A stretch of DNA of 64,000 nucleotides. Source: Cognaticolwellia aestuarii (lineage in GTDB: Bacteria; Pseudomonadota; Gammaproteobacteria; Enterobacterales; Alteromonadaceae). Below are positions 9,502 to 20,332 of this stretch, piece after piece (within the stretch, counting starts at the first letter, position 1; every line of letters starts with the position of its first letter). The position numbers and the translations under genes are program-made. The notes below the pieces were generated by a model that worked only from the letters and a program-made list of their open reading frames with translations, was not told where the DNA came from and did not search any database. Location of the stretch: contig NZ_MUZV01000004.1 in NCBI RefSeq assembly GCF_002000025.1, forward strand, positions 248,001 through 312,000, in the 5' to 3' direction.

Positions 9502-10338
9502 TTATTTTTTAGCAAAACGTCGACTAATAAGCCCCATTAAACCTAACGCGAAAACGGCTAATGTAGAAGGCTCAGGAACCGATGTTGGAGGTGCAACTTG
9601 ACCGTTTCTCACCTCAAAACGATATAAACCGGCAATGCCGACATTCGAAGTGTCGGTCAAAGCTAGCATTTGATCTTGATTGCCCGAAGCGCTTAATTCA
9701 TTAAAGTCAGTGCCATTACCAGAGCTATAACCCGAACGAGCAACCGTACCACCTAAACCATTGACACCATCACTTGCGTTACCCGTTGTCCAGTTCAAGT
9801 CTTCATAGCGAAATTCAATATCAAAATCACCGCTACCTTGGTCAATCAAAGCTAATTGAAAGCTATTTAAAAGACCTGTTTGGCTGCTAAAATAGCCAAC
9901 ATCATCCCAAGTAGCGGTAAAAGTATTGTTAACAGTATCTAAATCCCAATAAACTAGGTTAGAGCCTGTTGAATTACCGCCTGGTGTTGCTGCTACAGCA
10001 CCTCCTCTGGTATCAACATCAGCAAAAAATGGTGCAATAATAGGGTTAGAGGTATTCCCGTTTAAAGCCGGAGGCGTAAAGGTAGACAGCACGTTGTCAA
10101 AAGTAACATTACCGTTATTATTTAAATATAAGCCGGTATAACGGGTACCAAAAAAATTTAAGCCGCCAGAAAAAACACTCGACAGATCCAAAAATGCAGT
10201 TGAATCATCATCGTTTGCTGACAGCGTACCTTCACCAAAGCCGGCAGTTCCGCCCAAACCATTAGTAATGAGTGAAGCTGACGCTGACGCTGAGCCTAAA
10301 GCCAACACAGTGGTAAGTAATAATTTTTTTAAATTCAA
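9502..10338 (-). CDS. PEP-CTERM sorting-domain protein with a nidogen-like domain
   Basis: A secreted protein sorted by an exosortase/archaeosortase-type system. The 278-aa product has a signal peptide (KKLLLTTVLALGSASASA). A middle domain resembles the NIDO domain: GNVTFDN, PIIAPFFADVDTRGG, NSFQLALIDQGSGDFDIEFRY. The C-terminus is VPEPSTLAVFALGLMGLI then SRRFAKK, which is the PEP motif, membrane helix and basic tail. The start codon is TTG, supported by AAGGA seven nt upstream. Related exosortase genes are not in the window. The gene is monocistronic with its own terminator, and its ligand is unknown. Confidence 0.88.
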   Translation of the reverse strand: MNLKKLLLTTVLALGSASASASLITNGLGGTAGFGEGTLSANDDDSTAFLDLSSVFSGGLNFFGTRYTGLYLNNNGNVTFDNVLSTFTPPALNGNTSNPIIAPFFADVDTRGGAVAATPGGNSTGSNLVYWDLDTVNNTFTATWDDVGYFSSQTGLLNSFQLALIDQGSGDFDIEFRYEDLNWTTGNASDGVNGLGGTVARSGYSSGNGTDFNELSASGNQDQMLALTDTSNVGIAGLYRFEVRNGQVAPPTSVPEPSTLAVFALGLMGLISRRFAKK

Positions 10339-10894
10339 AAGAAAATCCTTCTAGTATTACATTGATAATTAAAGTAAAAATATTTCAAATCTCTCGAAAG
10401 CAAAAATCATTCCCAAAAAAAATATCATTACAAAACAATAAGATAAAAACAAACCAGTATAATGAATAAGCTAAATGTAAAGAAAACAGACAGTTACCTC
10501 ATTTACACAACTTACAGTTAATGACATAACTTTCTATTTCCCTCAAAAAACTAAGTTAATGCGTTAAACGTATTGCTAATGGTTCTCGTTAGGGTCAATA
10601 ACTCTTCAGATCTAGCTTTAGTGCGCTAAACACTTAAATAACAAAGCTATACAATTAATGATTTAATGTTGGTGTTGATGTTTGGGGGGTACTGCAAATG
10701 ATGGTGGCCTGAAAGCATGGATGAATTTTAAGATGAAAACGGCAATGAAACCGATAACCCCCCTAAAGCTAAACTTAATTGCAGTTTAGCTTTAGTTAGT
10801 AAAGCTAGAGTTAATAATGGATTTATCTCAAGATTGGTCGACCGCTTTTTGAGGTTTATTCAAGCCTGACGGAAGATTAATAAACACCTCGAGC
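10339..10894. other. Gene-free stretch between selO and the PEP-CTERM gene
   Basis: About 556 bp with no convincing gene. It holds a separated G6T/AC6 inverted repeat (10684-10690 and 10757-10763) directly followed by a perfect 12-bp hairpin (10764-10794). The part nearest 10338 should carry the promoter of the PEP-CTERM gene, but no clear boxes were picked. Confidence 0.5.
10684..10794. repeat. Compound inverted repeat of unknown role
   Basis: GGGGGGT at 10684-10690 pairs with ACCCCCC at 10757-10763. TAAAGCTAAACT at 10764-10775 pairs with AGTTTAGCTTTA at 10783-10794 across a 7-nt loop. Neither is followed by a U run on either strand, so a simple terminator is unlikely. Confidence 0.6.
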
Positions 10895-12406
10895 TTAAGT
10901 ACCACAGAAGGTATGATAATTTTCATCACCACCGCAAGGCACGTCTTGGTATTTTTCAGTGCTGGCTATATGACTATAAGGTTGCTGTAATACCGTTAAA
11001 AACTCATGCAAAGCTGACAAATCTCCACTTTCTTGAGCTGATTCTAAAACGGCTTCAACATGATGGTTTCTCGGGATAACGAGCGGGTTATTTCTTTCCA
11101 TCAAGCGTTTTGTTGCCGCGACATCATCAGAAATTCGGCGATACCAACGTGCTAACCAAAGCTGCCATTGATCTTGCGCTTGAGTCTCCATTTTTTCGAT
11201 ATCATTAAGAAAATCATCAACCGCGGTTTGCGTTAAGTTTTCAGCTAAGTGATTAAAATGCAAGGTGTAATCTAATTGCTCATCTTGCATTAACCTTAGT
11301 AGATCATTAACCAGCTCTATATCACCTTCAGCTAACTCAGCAATACCTAATTTATTCACCATCATTTCAAAATAACGGTACTGTAGGTCATTAGCAAATT
11401 GCTGTAACAAAGGCGTGATTTTAGCTAACGCTATGTCTTCATCTTCGTTAACAAGTGGCAATAAGCAATCGGCGAGACGCGCCATATTCCACTGTATTAT
11501 TTTACTTTGATTACCAAAAGCATAACGTCCATTTCTATCGATTGAGCTAAAAACGGTACCACTATGATAATTATTCATCATAGCGCATGGTCCGTAATCA
11601 ATGGTTTCACCGGAAATAGCGGTGTTATCAGTATTCATCACACCATGAAGAAAACCAACACGTAACCATGAAACCACTAAGGTCACTTGTTTGTTGAGCA
11701 CCGCAGTAAAAAAATCAAGAATATTTTCGCTACTGAGTAAAGGTTCATCTAGCTTTGAATTTTCTACTTTTACGAGTTTTATCTCAGGAAAGTGACGTTC
11801 AATAGCAAAGCGAGTGAGCTTTTTCAACGACTGAAAATCTTGCCGTGCAGCAAAAAACTGAAAGGTCCCCACTCGTATATGACTTGAGGCAATGCGGGTG
11901 ACTATCGCACCGGGTAAAGCCCGCTCTCGATATACCGCCTGACCAGTAGCAACTACCGCTAAGCATCGTGTTGTAGGTACTCCTAAAGCATGCATTGCCT
12001 CACTCATAATAAACTCACGTAATGCAGGCCCTAGCGCACAACGACCATCACCACTACGTGAGAAAAAACTTGTGCCAGAGCCTTTCAGTTGTATATCCCA
12101 AGTACTGCCATACTCATCAGTTAAATCACCCAATAAATGCGCGCGGCCATCACCCAGTTGTGGGTTAAAGTGACCAAATTGATGTCCAGAGTACGCTTGA
12201 GCTATCGGTTTACTGCCCTCAATCAATTGGTTTCCAGAGAAATACTGTGCCAGTAATTCGTTATCTGCTTCTGCCGATAGGCTAATACCTAGAGAATCTG
12301 CTAGCGGATCATTCCAAAGCAACAACACAGGCTCGGCAACGGCAGTAGGTAGCGTTTCTTGGTAGAAATTCTTCCCTAGTGCATAATATTGATTAGAAAG
12401 GTTCAA
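10895..12406 (-). CDS. selO: Protein adenylyltransferase SelO (YdiU)
   Basis: SelO is a pseudokinase that transfers AMP from ATP onto Ser, Thr or Tyr of target proteins in redox stress. The 503-aa product has [21 protein letters not shown] near residues 113-133 (given here as QLKGSGTSF and [11 protein letters not shown]), [20 protein letters not shown] with the metal-binding Asn/Asp residues, and [19 protein letters not shown]. It ends in FCGT, with a Cys at the third position from the end, where eukaryotic SelO carries selenocysteine. Length is close to E. coli YdiU (478 aa). It is a single gene with no obvious operon partner. Confidence 0.93.
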   Translation of the reverse strand: MNLSNQYYALGKNFYQETLPTAVAEPVLLLWNDPLADSLGISLSAEADNELLAQYFSGNQLIEGSKPIAQAYSGHQFGHFNPQLGDGRAHLLGDLTDEYGSTWDIQLKGSGTSFFSRSGDGRCALGPALREFIMSEAMHALGVPTTRCLAVVATGQAVYRERALPGAIVTRIASSHIRVGTFQFFAARQDFQSLKKLTRFAIERHFPEIKLVKVENSKLDEPLLSSENILDFFTAVLNKQVTLVVSWLRVGFLHGVMNTDNTAISGETIDYGPCAMMNNYHSGTVFSSIDRNGRYAFGNQSKIIQWNMARLADCLLPLVNEDEDIALAKITPLLQQFANDLQYRYFEMMVNKLGIAELAEGDIELVNDLLRLMQDEQLDYTLHFNHLAENLTQTAVDDFLNDIEKMETQAQDQWQLWLARWYRRISDDVAATKRLMERNNPLVIPRNHHVEAVLESAQESGDLSALHEFLTVLQQPYSHIASTEKYQDVPCGGDENYHTFCGT

Positions 12407-12479
12407 AACTCACTCCGTTAATAAAATTCTTGCTATAAAGTAGTTAGCTATAATTGCCAACAGCAATATCTACTGCTAT

Positions 12480-12830
12480 TTATATTTCAGCTGCAACCAC
12501 TGAAATTTCAACTAATAAAGCTTCTCTGGCCATTTTAGCGGCTACACAAGCACGCGCAGGCGCAAAACCTTCGGGTATCCAAGCATCCCACACTGCATTC
12601 ATTTGGGCAAAGTAACTCATGTCTTTAACATAAATAGTTGCCGATAAAAGATGCTTTCTATCACTGCCCGCTTGCAGTAATAATTCATCAACTTTAGCAA
12701 GCATGGTTTGCGTTTGCTCGGTAATATCTTTAGTCGCATCAGCCGCCACTTGACCACATAAATAAATGGTACCATTATGTTTAACAACTCTGCTCATTCT
12801 TTGTTTAGTTTCTAATCTTTCAATCGTCAT
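12480..12830 (-). CDS. RidA/YjgF-family enamine-imine deaminase-like protein
   Basis: RidA-family trimers hydrolyse reactive enamines and imines made by PLP enzymes, though several subfamilies have other roles. The chosen start gives 116 aa: [34 protein letters not shown], then [20 protein letters not shown] and [12 protein letters not shown] containing the family Arg. A longer frame starts at 12857 but has no ribosome binding site; the start at 12830 has GAG upstream and fits the family. It looks most like the YoaB-type subgroup. It is followed by selO in the same direction. Confidence 0.87.
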   Translation of the reverse strand: MTIERLETKQRMSRVVKHNGTIYLCGQVAADATKDITEQTQTMLAKVDELLLQAGSDRKHLLSATIYVKDMSYFAQMNAVWDAWIPEGFAPARACVAAKMAREALLVEISVVAAEI

Positions 12831-12903
12831 ACTTATTCTCTTAGCTTTAAAGCCCATAAAGTGAAGGCCGTTATCAATTAGGATGAGTTTATACCGGCCA
12901 ATG

Positions 12904-12940
12904 AAAAAAACAAAACCCCAAAACTTTACAGTTTTGAGGC
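12904..12940 (-). terminator. Rho-independent terminator of guaA
   Basis: On the minus strand CCTCAAAACT pairs with AGTTTTGGGG (one wobble or mismatch) around GTAA and is followed by TTTTGTTTTTTT. It lies about 80 nt past the guaA stop. Confidence 0.82.
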
Positions 12941-13021
12941 TTTATCTAAAGACCGTGTTAAATTAAGCCACAATGTGTTTTAACAACAACAGTAGCTTCA
13001 TAATAAGTTATAACAACAAGC

Positions 13022-14599
13022 TTATTCCCACTCGATAGTCGCAGGTGGCTTACCTGAAATGTCGTAAACTACACGAGAAATACCATCAATTTCATTAATA
13101 ATACGGTTAGAAACCAGTCCTAAGAAGTCGTAAGGTAAATGTGACCAACGGGCGGTCATAAAATCGATAGTTTCTACACAGCGTAATGATACAACCCAGT
13201 CATACTTTCTTGCATCACCCATAACACCCACAGAGCGCACAGGTAAAAACACAGTAAACGCTTGGCTTACTTTTTTATACAAGTCATGCTTGTGTAGCTC
13301 TTCAATGAAGATATGATCAGCACGGCGCAATAAGTCAGCGTATTCTTTTTTCACTTCACCTAAAATACGAACACCTAAACCAGGTCCTGGGAACGGATGA
13401 CGATAAAGCATGTCATAAGGCAAACCAAGCTCTAAACCAATTTTACGCACTTCATCTTTAAACAATTCGCGTAATGGCTCTACTAAACCTAACTCCATGT
13501 CTTCAGGTAACCCGCCCACATTGTGGTGAGATTTAATCACATGAGCTTTACCTGTAGCTGATGCCGCAGACTCTATAACGTCAGGGTAAATAGTCCCTTG
13601 CGCTAACCATTTAGCATTTTTTAGCTTGCTTGCTTCTTCGTCAAATATTTCAACAAAAACATTGCCAATAATTTTACGCTTTTTCTCTGGATCATTTTCG
13701 TTAGCTAAACGATCTAAGAAACGATTTTCTGCATTAACATGAATGATGTTCAAACCAAAGTGGTCACCGAACATATCCATCACTTGCTTACCTTCATTTA
13801 AACGAAGTAAACCATTATCAACAAAAACACAAGTTAACTTATCACCAATGGCGCGATGTAAAAGCATAGCAACAACAGACGAATCAACACCACCTGATAA
13901 GCCAAGAACTACTTCATCATCACCCACTTGTGCTTTCATCTTGGCTATAGCATCTTCAATAATTGATGCTGAGGTCCACAGTTTTTCACATTGACAAATA
14001 TCAACCACAAAGTGTTCAAGAATACGTAAACCTTGTTTAGTGTGGGTAACTTCTGGGTGGAATTGCACACCGTAAAAGTTTTTCTCTTCATTAGCCATTG
14101 CTGCATATTTACAGCTAGGTGTTTGTGCAATTGTTACAAAACCTTCAGGGATTGCCGAAACTTTGTCGCCATGGCTCATCCAAACATCTAATAAGGCATT
14201 GCCATGGTCATTCACACTATCTTCAATTGCATTAAAGAGTGCAGATTTGGCAATAACTTCAACAGAGGCATAACCAAATTCTTTATGTTCAGAACTTTCG
14301 ACACCACCACCAAGCTGCTCTGCCATAGTTTGCATGCCGTAGCATATACCTAATACTGGCACACCCGCATTAAAAACAAATTCAGGGGCACGAGGTGAAT
14401 CATGTTCAGTAACAGATTCTGGACCACCCGCTAAAATAATACCTGTAGGGTTAAAACCTTCAATTTGCTCTTGTGTTACATCCCAAGCCCAAAGTTCACA
14501 GTAAACGCCAATTTCACGCACACGACGTGCAATAAGCTGGGTGTATTGAGAACCAAAATCTAATATCAGTATTCGGTGATCATGAATGTCTTTACTCAT
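13022..14599 (-). CDS. guaA: GMP synthase (glutamine-hydrolysing)
   Basis: GuaA aminates XMP to GMP using ammonia from glutamine. The start at 14599 gives 525 aa, identical in length to E. coli GuaA, with AGGA eight nt upstream; a frame start at 14626 would add nine residues. Domains in order: class I glutaminase with GICYGMQ (nucleophile Cys) and [11 protein letters not shown] (His/Glu); the ATP pyrophosphatase P-loop [14 protein letters not shown]; and the C-terminal dimerisation domain ending PATIEWE. It follows guaB in the same direction, separated by a hairpin-rich spacer of about 240 bp. Confidence 0.97.
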   Translation of the reverse strand: MSKDIHDHRILILDFGSQYTQLIARRVREIGVYCELWAWDVTQEQIEGFNPTGIILAGGPESVTEHDSPRAPEFVFNAGVPVLGICYGMQTMAEQLGGGVESSEHKEFGYASVEVIAKSALFNAIEDSVNDHGNALLDVWMSHGDKVSAIPEGFVTIAQTPSCKYAAMANEEKNFYGVQFHPEVTHTKQGLRILEHFVVDICQCEKLWTSASIIEDAIAKMKAQVGDDEVVLGLSGGVDSSVVAMLLHRAIGDKLTCVFVDNGLLRLNEGKQVMDMFGDHFGLNIIHVNAENRFLDRLANENDPEKKRKIIGNVFVEIFDEEASKLKNAKWLAQGTIYPDVIESAASATGKAHVIKSHHNVGGLPEDMELGLVEPLRELFKDEVRKIGLELGLPYDMLYRHPFPGPGLGVRILGEVKKEYADLLRRADHIFIEELHKHDLYKKVSQAFTVFLPVRSVGVMGDARKYDWVVSLRCVETIDFMTARWSHLPYDFLGLVSNRIINEIDGISRVVYDISGKPPATIEWE

Positions 14600-14839
14600 G
14601 GTTGTTTTCCTACTTTTTACCAACAAAGGTATTGTTTATAAATAACAACACCCTGAACTTAATACCAGTACAGGGCGTTTGAATTTTTCATCTTTAACAA
14701 CATTAAGTTTTGTTAAAGATTAATAATGTTTCTAGCGATACTACGTTGTGCATATTTTAGCTCAAGGCGATAGCGCGGAGTTGACGCTAGTCAATGAGCG
14801 CTTGTAACGCCGAAATTACGCTAAAATAACACACTGAGA
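14600..14839. other. Hairpin-rich guaB-guaA spacer
   Basis: The spacer between guaB and guaA holds three dyads. One is an imperfect stem around CCCTG/CAGGG (about 14650-14682), one is CTTTAACAA/TTGTTAAAG (14692-14718), and one is a 76-bp palindrome (14753-14828). They may terminate or attenuate guaBA transcription, or the last may be a mobile repeat. Confidence 0.5.
14753..14828. repeat. Palindromic intergenic element in guaB-guaA spacer
   Basis: Outer arms TATTTTAGC (14753-14761) and GCTAAAATA (14820-14828) are perfectly complementary. Inner parts GGCGATAGCGC / GCGCTTGTAACGCC and GTTGAC/GTCAAT continue an imperfect long hairpin. This is the look of a REP- or MITE-type repeat of marine gammaproteobacteria. 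No second copy was seen in this window. Confidence 0.6.
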
Positions 14840-16312
14840 TTAACCCATACGGTAATTAGGCGCTTCTTTGGTGATGGTAACATCGTGAACATGTGACTCG
14901 CCCATGCCCGCCGAAGTGATCTTCATAAACTCAGGCTTAGTGCGCATAATTTCAATCGTCGAAGAACCGGTTAAGCCCATCGATGAACGCAAACCTCCCA
15001 TCTGTTGATGGATAATAGCGGCAACGGGGCCTTTGTAAGCAACACGGCCTTCAATGCCTTCAGGAACTAGCTTGTCAGCTTCACCGTCCGATTTTTGGAA
15101 GTAACGATCGCTTGAGCCTTCTTTTTGGCTCATCGCACCAAGCGAGCCCATACCACGATATGACTTGTAGTAACGGCCTTGGTAAAGCTCAACTTCACCA
15201 GGAGCTTCTTCCGTACCAGCAAACATACTACCAACCATTACGCAGTGAGCGCCGGCTACTAATGCCTTAGCAATATCGCCAGAGAAGCGAATACCACCAT
15301 CAGCAATGACCGGAATCCCTGTACCTTTTAAAGCTTCAACCGCATTAGATATCGCGGTTAATTGTGGTACACCAACGCCAGTTACGATACGTGTGGTACA
15401 AATTGAACCTGGACCAATACCTACTTTCACTGCGTCTACACCAACATCAGCTAATGCTTTCGCACCAGCACCTGTAGCAACATTACCAGCAATAATTTGT
15501 AAATCAGGATACTTAGCTCGCGTTTCAGCAACACGATCAATAACACCTTGAGAATGGCCATGAGAAGTGTCGATTAGCAGTACATCAACACCCGCAGCAA
15601 CTAATGCATCAATGCGTTCGTCTGTACCTGCACCAACACCAACAGCAGCACCAACACGTAAGCGACCTAGCTCATCTTTACAAGCATTGGGCTTACTTTC
15701 GGCCTTTTGATAATCTTTTACTGTGATCAAACCTTTAAGGGTAAAGGCGTTATCAACCATCAAGATTTTTTCAATGCGGTGTTCATGCATTAAACCTAAA
15801 ATTTCAGCGCGTGATGCACCTTCTTTAACCGTAACTAGCTTATCTTTTTTGGTCATTAAGGCTGAAACAGGTTTAGTTAAATCAGTTTCAAAGCGTAAAT
15901 CACGGCCGGTAATAATACCGACAAGCTTATTTCCTTCATCAACAACAGGAAAACCAGAAAAGCCAAGCTCATCAGCTAAGCGCATAGTATCTAAGATACT
16001 TGCACTCGGGTTTACCGTTACGGGATCTGAAACAATACCACTTTCAAATTTCTTAACTTTAGAAACATTTTTGGCTTGTTCAGCAATAGTCATATTTTTA
16101 TGAATAAAGCCTAAACCGCCCTCTTGCGCTAAAGTAATGGCTAAACGTGCTTCTGTTACTGTGTCCATCGACGCAGATACCATAGGTACATTTAAATTGA
16201 TCTTTCGAGTTAATTTCGTTTTTAAATCGGCAGTATGGGGCAGTACCGTAGAATGAGCAGGTACCAGTAAAACATCGTCAAAGGTTAAAGCTTCTTGAGC
16301 AATTCTTAGCAT
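14840..16312 (-). CDS. guaB: Inosine-5'-monophosphate dehydrogenase
   Basis: GuaB oxidises IMP to XMP with NAD, the branch point to guanine nucleotides, and GuaA uses the product. The 490-aa TIM-barrel enzyme starts [17 protein letters not shown]. Two CBS domains sit at about residues 95-205, with ITGRDLRF between them. The loop with the catalytic Cys is [15 protein letters not shown] near 305. The flap [12 protein letters not shown] is near 400. Length matches E. coli GuaB (488 aa). It is divergent from xseA, the classic guaB-xseA arrangement. Confidence 0.97.
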   Translation of the reverse strand: MLRIAQEALTFDDVLLVPAHSTVLPHTADLKTKLTRKINLNVPMVSASMDTVTEARLAITLAQEGGLGFIHKNMTIAEQAKNVSKVKKFESGIVSDPVTVNPSASILDTMRLADELGFSGFPVVDEGNKLVGIITGRDLRFETDLTKPVSALMTKKDKLVTVKEGASRAEILGLMHEHRIEKILMVDNAFTLKGLITVKDYQKAESKPNACKDELGRLRVGAAVGVGAGTDERIDALVAAGVDVLLIDTSHGHSQGVIDRVAETRAKYPDLQIIAGNVATGAGAKALADVGVDAVKVGIGPGSICTTRIVTGVGVPQLTAISNAVEALKGTGIPVIADGGIRFSGDIAKALVAGAHCVMVGSMFAGTEEAPGEVELYQGRYYKSYRGMGSLGAMSQKEGSSDRYFQKSDGEADKLVPEGIEGRVAYKGPVAAIIHQQMGGLRSSMGLTGSSTIEIMRTKPEFMKITSAGMGESHVHDVTITKEAPNYRMG

Positions 16313-16501
16313 CGCAACATCTCTCTAAAATGAGTGGTTAGGGAGGAAATATTGCGGCAGAATTTTAACCGTTTTCACTACTAAGGTAAACTTAAAATTG
16401 CAAATAAACGAAAATAAACTGTCGATGATTAGCGAAACAAATATATAATAGTGTCTAACTCCCCGATTATTAGCCTTAACAATAAAAAAAGTAACGCATT
16501 T

Positions 16502-17851
16502 ATGGCTCAACAGCATATTTTACAAGTAAGTGAACTAACAAAAAAAGTACGTTTTATCTTAGAAAGTGAGTTAAATACTGTCTGGTTATGTGGAGAAATA
16601 TCGAATTTCATTGCCGCTAGCTCCGGACATTGGTATTTATCACTAAAAGATCAAAAGTCACAAGTTCGCTGTGCCATGTTTAAAGGTAGTAATCGTCGAG
16701 TCCGTATCAAGCCACAAAACGGTCAACAAGTGCTAGTTAGAGCGAAAGTGTCACTTTATGAACCCCGTGGTGACTTCCAGTTGATTATTGAACAAATGGA
16801 ACCAGCAGGCGAAGGACTTCTACGTCAACAATATCAGCTATTAAAAGATAAGTTGCACCGCGAAGGTTTATTTGAATTGCAGCATAAACAGGCAATTCCT
16901 AAATTAATTCAAACGGTAGGTATTGTTACCTCACCTACCGGTGCTGCAGTAAAAGATATCATCACAGTATTAAAAAGAAGAAACCCATTATTAAAAATTA
17001 TTATTTATCCTGCGCTAGTTCAAGGTGAACAAGCTAAATTTGATATAGCCCAAGCCATTGCAATTGCTAACCAACGTAATGAAGTTGACGTGTTATTAAT
17101 TGGTCGTGGTGGTGGTTCGCTAGAAGATTTATGGGCGTTTAATGAAGAAATAGTCGCACGTGCTATTTTTCAGTCAACAATACCCACTATCAGTGCTGTA
17201 GGCCATGAGGTAGACACAGCATTATCTGATTATGTTGCTGACTTAAGAGCGCCAACTCCTTCAGCGGCGGCAGAAGTTGTTTCTGCAGATATCGATGAAC
17301 GTATTAATAAAGTCACTGAATTACTTAAGCGCGGACAACTCGCTTTACAACAGCAAATAAAACGTTCAAATCACTTATCAGTAAGCTTGGTTCATCGATT
17401 ACGCCAAGTACACCCAGAACAACAGTTGCAGAATAAACAGCAAAAGTCTGATCAGCTAACCATGCGTTTACAGAGTCTAATTTCTCGTGAGTTTATACAA
17501 CTTAAACAAAAGCCTAAGTATCTAGAGCAACGACTTCTCAATGCAAGCCCAGCACAACACATAAAGTATCAACAACAGCAGATGATGCAACTAAAAAGTC
17601 AGTTGATCAGTGCCCAACAAAGATTACTAACCGCTAAGCAAGCAAGCTTTTCCCATCAATGTGAACAACTGCATATCGTCAGCCCATTAGCCACTATAGC
17701 CCGAGGCTACAGCATTGCACGTGATGAACAACACAAAGTTATAAAAAGTATTAAGAATATTAGTGTTGACGATAATATTAAAGTAGAAGTTACAGACGGC
17801 GTAATGACAGCTCGTGTTATCGCTCTACAGGAAATTAATTCGGAGAAATAA
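16502..17851 (+). CDS. xseA: Exodeoxyribonuclease VII large subunit
   Basis: XseA with XseB forms exonuclease VII, which degrades single-stranded DNA. The chosen ATG at 16502 gives 449 aa (E. coli 456). A GTG at 16451 extends the frame, but a TATAAT box at 16444-16449 would place the transcript start after it. Domains: OB fold (VWLCGEISNF, GHWYLSLKD, VRCAMFKG) then the catalytic domain (GIVTSPTGAAVKDI, LIGRGGGSLEDLWAFN, AVGHEVDTALSD). A long coiled-coil rich in Gln follows, then SPLATIARGYSI. The 3' end overlaps the convergent PilZ gene by 17 bp. xseB is not nearby. Confidence 0.95.
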   Translation: MAQQHILQVSELTKKVRFILESELNTVWLCGEISNFIAASSGHWYLSLKDQKSQVRCAMFKGSNRRVRIKPQNGQQVLVRAKVSLYEPRGDFQLIIEQMEPAGEGLLRQQYQLLKDKLHREGLFELQHKQAIPKLIQTVGIVTSPTGAAVKDIITVLKRRNPLLKIIIYPALVQGEQAKFDIAQAIAIANQRNEVDVLLIGRGGGSLEDLWAFNEEIVARAIFQSTIPTISAVGHEVDTALSDYVADLRAPTPSAAAEVVSADIDERINKVTELLKRGQLALQQQIKRSNHLSVSLVHRLRQVHPEQQLQNKQQKSDQLTMRLQSLISREFIQLKQKPKYLEQRLLNASPAQHIKYQQQQMMQLKSQLISAQQRLLTAKQASFSHQCEQLHIVSPLATIARGYSIARDEQHKVIKSIKNISVDDNIKVEVTDGVMTARVIALQEINSEK

Positions 17852-18518
17852 CCGCTTGCTGCAATAATTTAACCACTTGCAGTTTACTTGAATCATCAAA
17901 TTTAACGCCCAACAGAATGCCATCACTTTGCACTTTACTGTTACAAATTTCAGCTTCTAGCTTGAGGTTTTTTAATTCTTGAAAGTCTTCAATGGTAATT
18001 TCTACCGGCTTATCATCACTTAACGTCAGTTTTTCGCCATTATTTATCATGAGTTGACAACCTGAGACCGATATATCAGATATAACTGAGTCCCAGTATT
18101 CTTCTTTAACTTTCACTTTTGCTTTAATATAGGTTTCAATTCTTACGGAAGAACGTAAATTTTGTAAGCTAACTTCACGTGGAAATTCAAGTACAATAAT
18201 ACGAGAAGGTATTTGTATAGTCTGCTTAATATTAGACACAAAAGCGACTACAGCACCTTCATGGCCTTCAATAAGTCCACGAACAGTAACGCCCATGCCT
18301 TGAGTAATATATTGTGAAAAGTTACCTAATTTTGAACTATCAGGATATTGTACTAAAACGTAATTTTTAGGCATATAACCAATAAAAGAAGAACGAAACT
18401 TGCCGCGTTGTCCCGCAGGGGTAGACATATCCAGTGTTACTGTAGCTCCAGGTTGTAATAAAGCTAAGTTGCGATTTAGTCGCCCCATTATTTCCATTTT
18501 TACTGAGTTATCAGACAT
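17835..18518 (-). CDS. PilZ-domain protein, YcgR-like (c-di-GMP binding)
   Basis: A probable cyclic di-GMP effector. The 227-aa product has an N-terminal YcgR/PilZN-like beta domain (LLQPGATVTLDMSTPAG, SSFIGYMPKNYVLVQYP). A C-terminal PilZ domain follows with RSSVRIETYIKAKV (the RxxxR-type ligand arginines) and the second motif ISDISVSGCQLMI (D/NxSxxG). YcgR acts as a flagellar brake in E. coli; whether this one targets flagella, pili or exopolysaccharide cannot be told. It is not in an operon and its 3' end overlaps xseA. Confidence 0.85.
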   Translation of the reverse strand: MSDNSVKMEIMGRLNRNLALLQPGATVTLDMSTPAGQRGKFRSSFIGYMPKNYVLVQYPDSSKLGNFSQYITQGMGVTVRGLIEGHEGAVVAFVSNIKQTIQIPSRIIVLEFPREVSLQNLRSSVRIETYIKAKVKVKEEYWDSVISDISVSGCQLMINNGEKLTLSDDKPVEITIEDFQELKNLKLEAEICNSKVQSDGILLGVKFDDSSKLQVVKLLQQAVISPN

Positions 18519-18641
18519 GATTTTCCAAAATATTTAGCCTAAAACAATCAAGAACATACAAATTTATTAGCCATTTTACATTAGCGGAATACTAGCCTTA
18601 AAGCAATATGCTTTATTGGCTATATCATGATCATTCGCCAT

Positions 18642-18671
18642 AAAAAAAGCTGATTATCTCAATCAGCTTTT
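18642..18671 (-). terminator. Rho-independent terminator of der
   Basis: AAAAGCTGATT pairs with AATCAGCTTTT around a 5-nt loop, and the minus strand continues in T. It lies 28 nt past the der stop. The symmetric A and T flanks mean it could also work on the plus strand. Confidence 0.82.
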
Positions 18672-18698
18672 TCATCAATAACATCGCAGAGTACTTAG

Positions 18699-20174
18699 TT
18701 AATCTTTCTTATAACCTTGTGTTGCTCGTGCCATTTTCTTTTGCTCAGTATAAGTTAATTTTTTCTTACCGGCGAATGGGTTAGAAGTTTCTCTGAACTC
18801 TATTCTTATTGGAGTACCCATAATTTTTAATGACTTACGATAATAGTTCATTAAATAACGTTTGTAAGAAATCGGTAAGTTTTTCGCTAAGTTGCCATGA
18901 ATAACAATAATCGGTGGATTATAACCACCGGCATGGGCATATTTTAGTTTGATACGACGTCCTTGATGCATTGGTGGTTGATGATCAAACACCGCCATAT
19001 CAAGAATTTTAGTTACCATTGACGTTGAAATACGCTTAGTCGCAGAAACAAATGCTTCTTCGACTGACTCATATAAGTGTCCAACACCAGTACCGTGGAG
19101 TGCGGAAATAAAATGAATACGGGCGAAATCAATAAAGCCTAATCGGCGATCTAACTCAGACTTAATACGATCTTTAACATGATCATCTAAGCCATCCCAT
19201 TTATTTACCGCCAACACTAAAGAGCGCCCTGCTTCTAAAATGAAGCCAAGCAAGCTTAAGTCTTGATCGCTAATACCTTCTTGGGCATCAATAATCAGTA
19301 AACAAACATTGGCATCTTCTATTGCTCGTAACGTTTTGATCACTGAGAACTTCTCAACAATATCAGTAACATTTTTACGGCGACGAATACCTGCGGTATC
19401 AATCAAGGTGTAAGGGCGACCATTGTGCTCCATTGGAATATAAACACTATCTCGAGTCGTACCTGGCATATCATACACGACCACTCGGTCTTCACCCAAA
19501 ATACGATTAGTCAATGTTGACTTACCAACATTAGGTTTACCAATAATAGCTAATTTAATCGTGTCTGTTTCTTCTGGCGCTTCATCAATATTTTTCTGAT
19601 CTAAGGCTTCATTATCTATATTTTCGTCATACTCACCGTCAAATTCATCATTTTCTAGTGCTTGTGGTCTGCCTAGTTCTTCAATATGAGGCGTTAATGC
19701 CAAAGTTAATAATTGCGTAACGCCGCGACCATGCGCAGCCGCAATTTGATGTACTGCATCACCCAAACCTAAAGAGTAAAAATCAGCTACAGCAGAGTCA
19801 GCATCAATGCCATCTACCTTGTTAGCAACCAAAAATACTTTCTTGTCTTGCTTACGTAAATGGCTAGCAATACCCTGATCGGCAGAAGTTAAACCGGCTC
19901 TGGCATCAACCATAAATAAAACTGCATCGGCTTCATCAATAGCGATCAGTGACTGTTCAGCCATTAACGCATCAATGCCTTTTTCATCGCCTTCAATACC
20001 ACCGGTATCAATAACGATAAAAGGGTGCTCTTCAACTTCCGCTTTGCCGTATTGGCGATCACGAGTTAAGCCAGGATAGTCTGCAACTAGCGCATCTCGA
20101 CTGCGCGTTAATCTATTAAATAATGTTGACTTACCGACATTAGGTCGCCCAACAAGTGCTACTACAGGAAGCAT
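18699..20174 (-). CDS. der: Ribosome-assembly GTPase Der (EngA)
   Basis: Der has two tandem G domains and a KH-like domain and is needed for 50S maturation. The ATG at 20174 gives 491 aa (E. coli 490) and has GAGGTG upstream; a frame start at 20198 adds eight residues and is less likely. Seen: G1 of domain 1 [16 protein letters not shown]3 DTGGIEG, G4 NKVDG; an acidic linker; G1 of domain 2 [28 protein letters not shown]; and the KH end [10 protein letters not shown]. It follows bamB, as in E. coli. Confidence 0.96.
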   Translation of the reverse strand: MLPVVALVGRPNVGKSTLFNRLTRSRDALVADYPGLTRDRQYGKAEVEEHPFIVIDTGGIEGDEKGIDALMAEQSLIAIDEADAVLFMVDARAGLTSADQGIASHLRKQDKKVFLVANKVDGIDADSAVADFYSLGLGDAVHQIAAAHGRGVTQLLTLALTPHIEELGRPQALENDEFDGEYDENIDNEALDQKNIDEAPEETDTIKLAIIGKPNVGKSTLTNRILGEDRVVVYDMPGTTRDSVYIPMEHNGRPYTLIDTAGIRRRKNVTDIVEKFSVIKTLRAIEDANVCLLIIDAQEGISDQDLSLLGFILEAGRSLVLAVNKWDGLDDHVKDRIKSELDRRLGFIDFARIHFISALHGTGVGHLYESVEEAFVSATKRISTSMVTKILDMAVFDHQPPMHQGRRIKLKYAHAGGYNPPIIVIHGNLAKNLPISYKRYLMNYYRKSLKIMGTPIRIEFRETSNPFAGKKKLTYTEQKKMARATQGYKKD

Positions 20175-20240
20175 GTTCACCTCAATTTTTTCATTCAACT
20201 CAATATAATCTAAAAAATTATATCCGTTTTATTAATAAAC

Positions 20241-20273
20241 AACGGCTCCAGTGCACTTTACACTGGAGCCGTT
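20241..20273 (-). terminator. Strong hairpin after bamB
   Basis: AACGGCTCCAGTG and CACTGGAGCCGTT form a perfect 13-bp stem with a 7-nt loop, 60 nt past the bamB stop. The minus-strand flank (GTTTATTAAT) has a weak U tract. It probably terminates or attenuates transcription between bamB and der. Confidence 0.65.
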
Positions 20274-20332
20274 TATAATTTTAGTCTAAATATTCAACCA
20301 GCTAATAAATTATCAACCGCTAATTAAATAAT

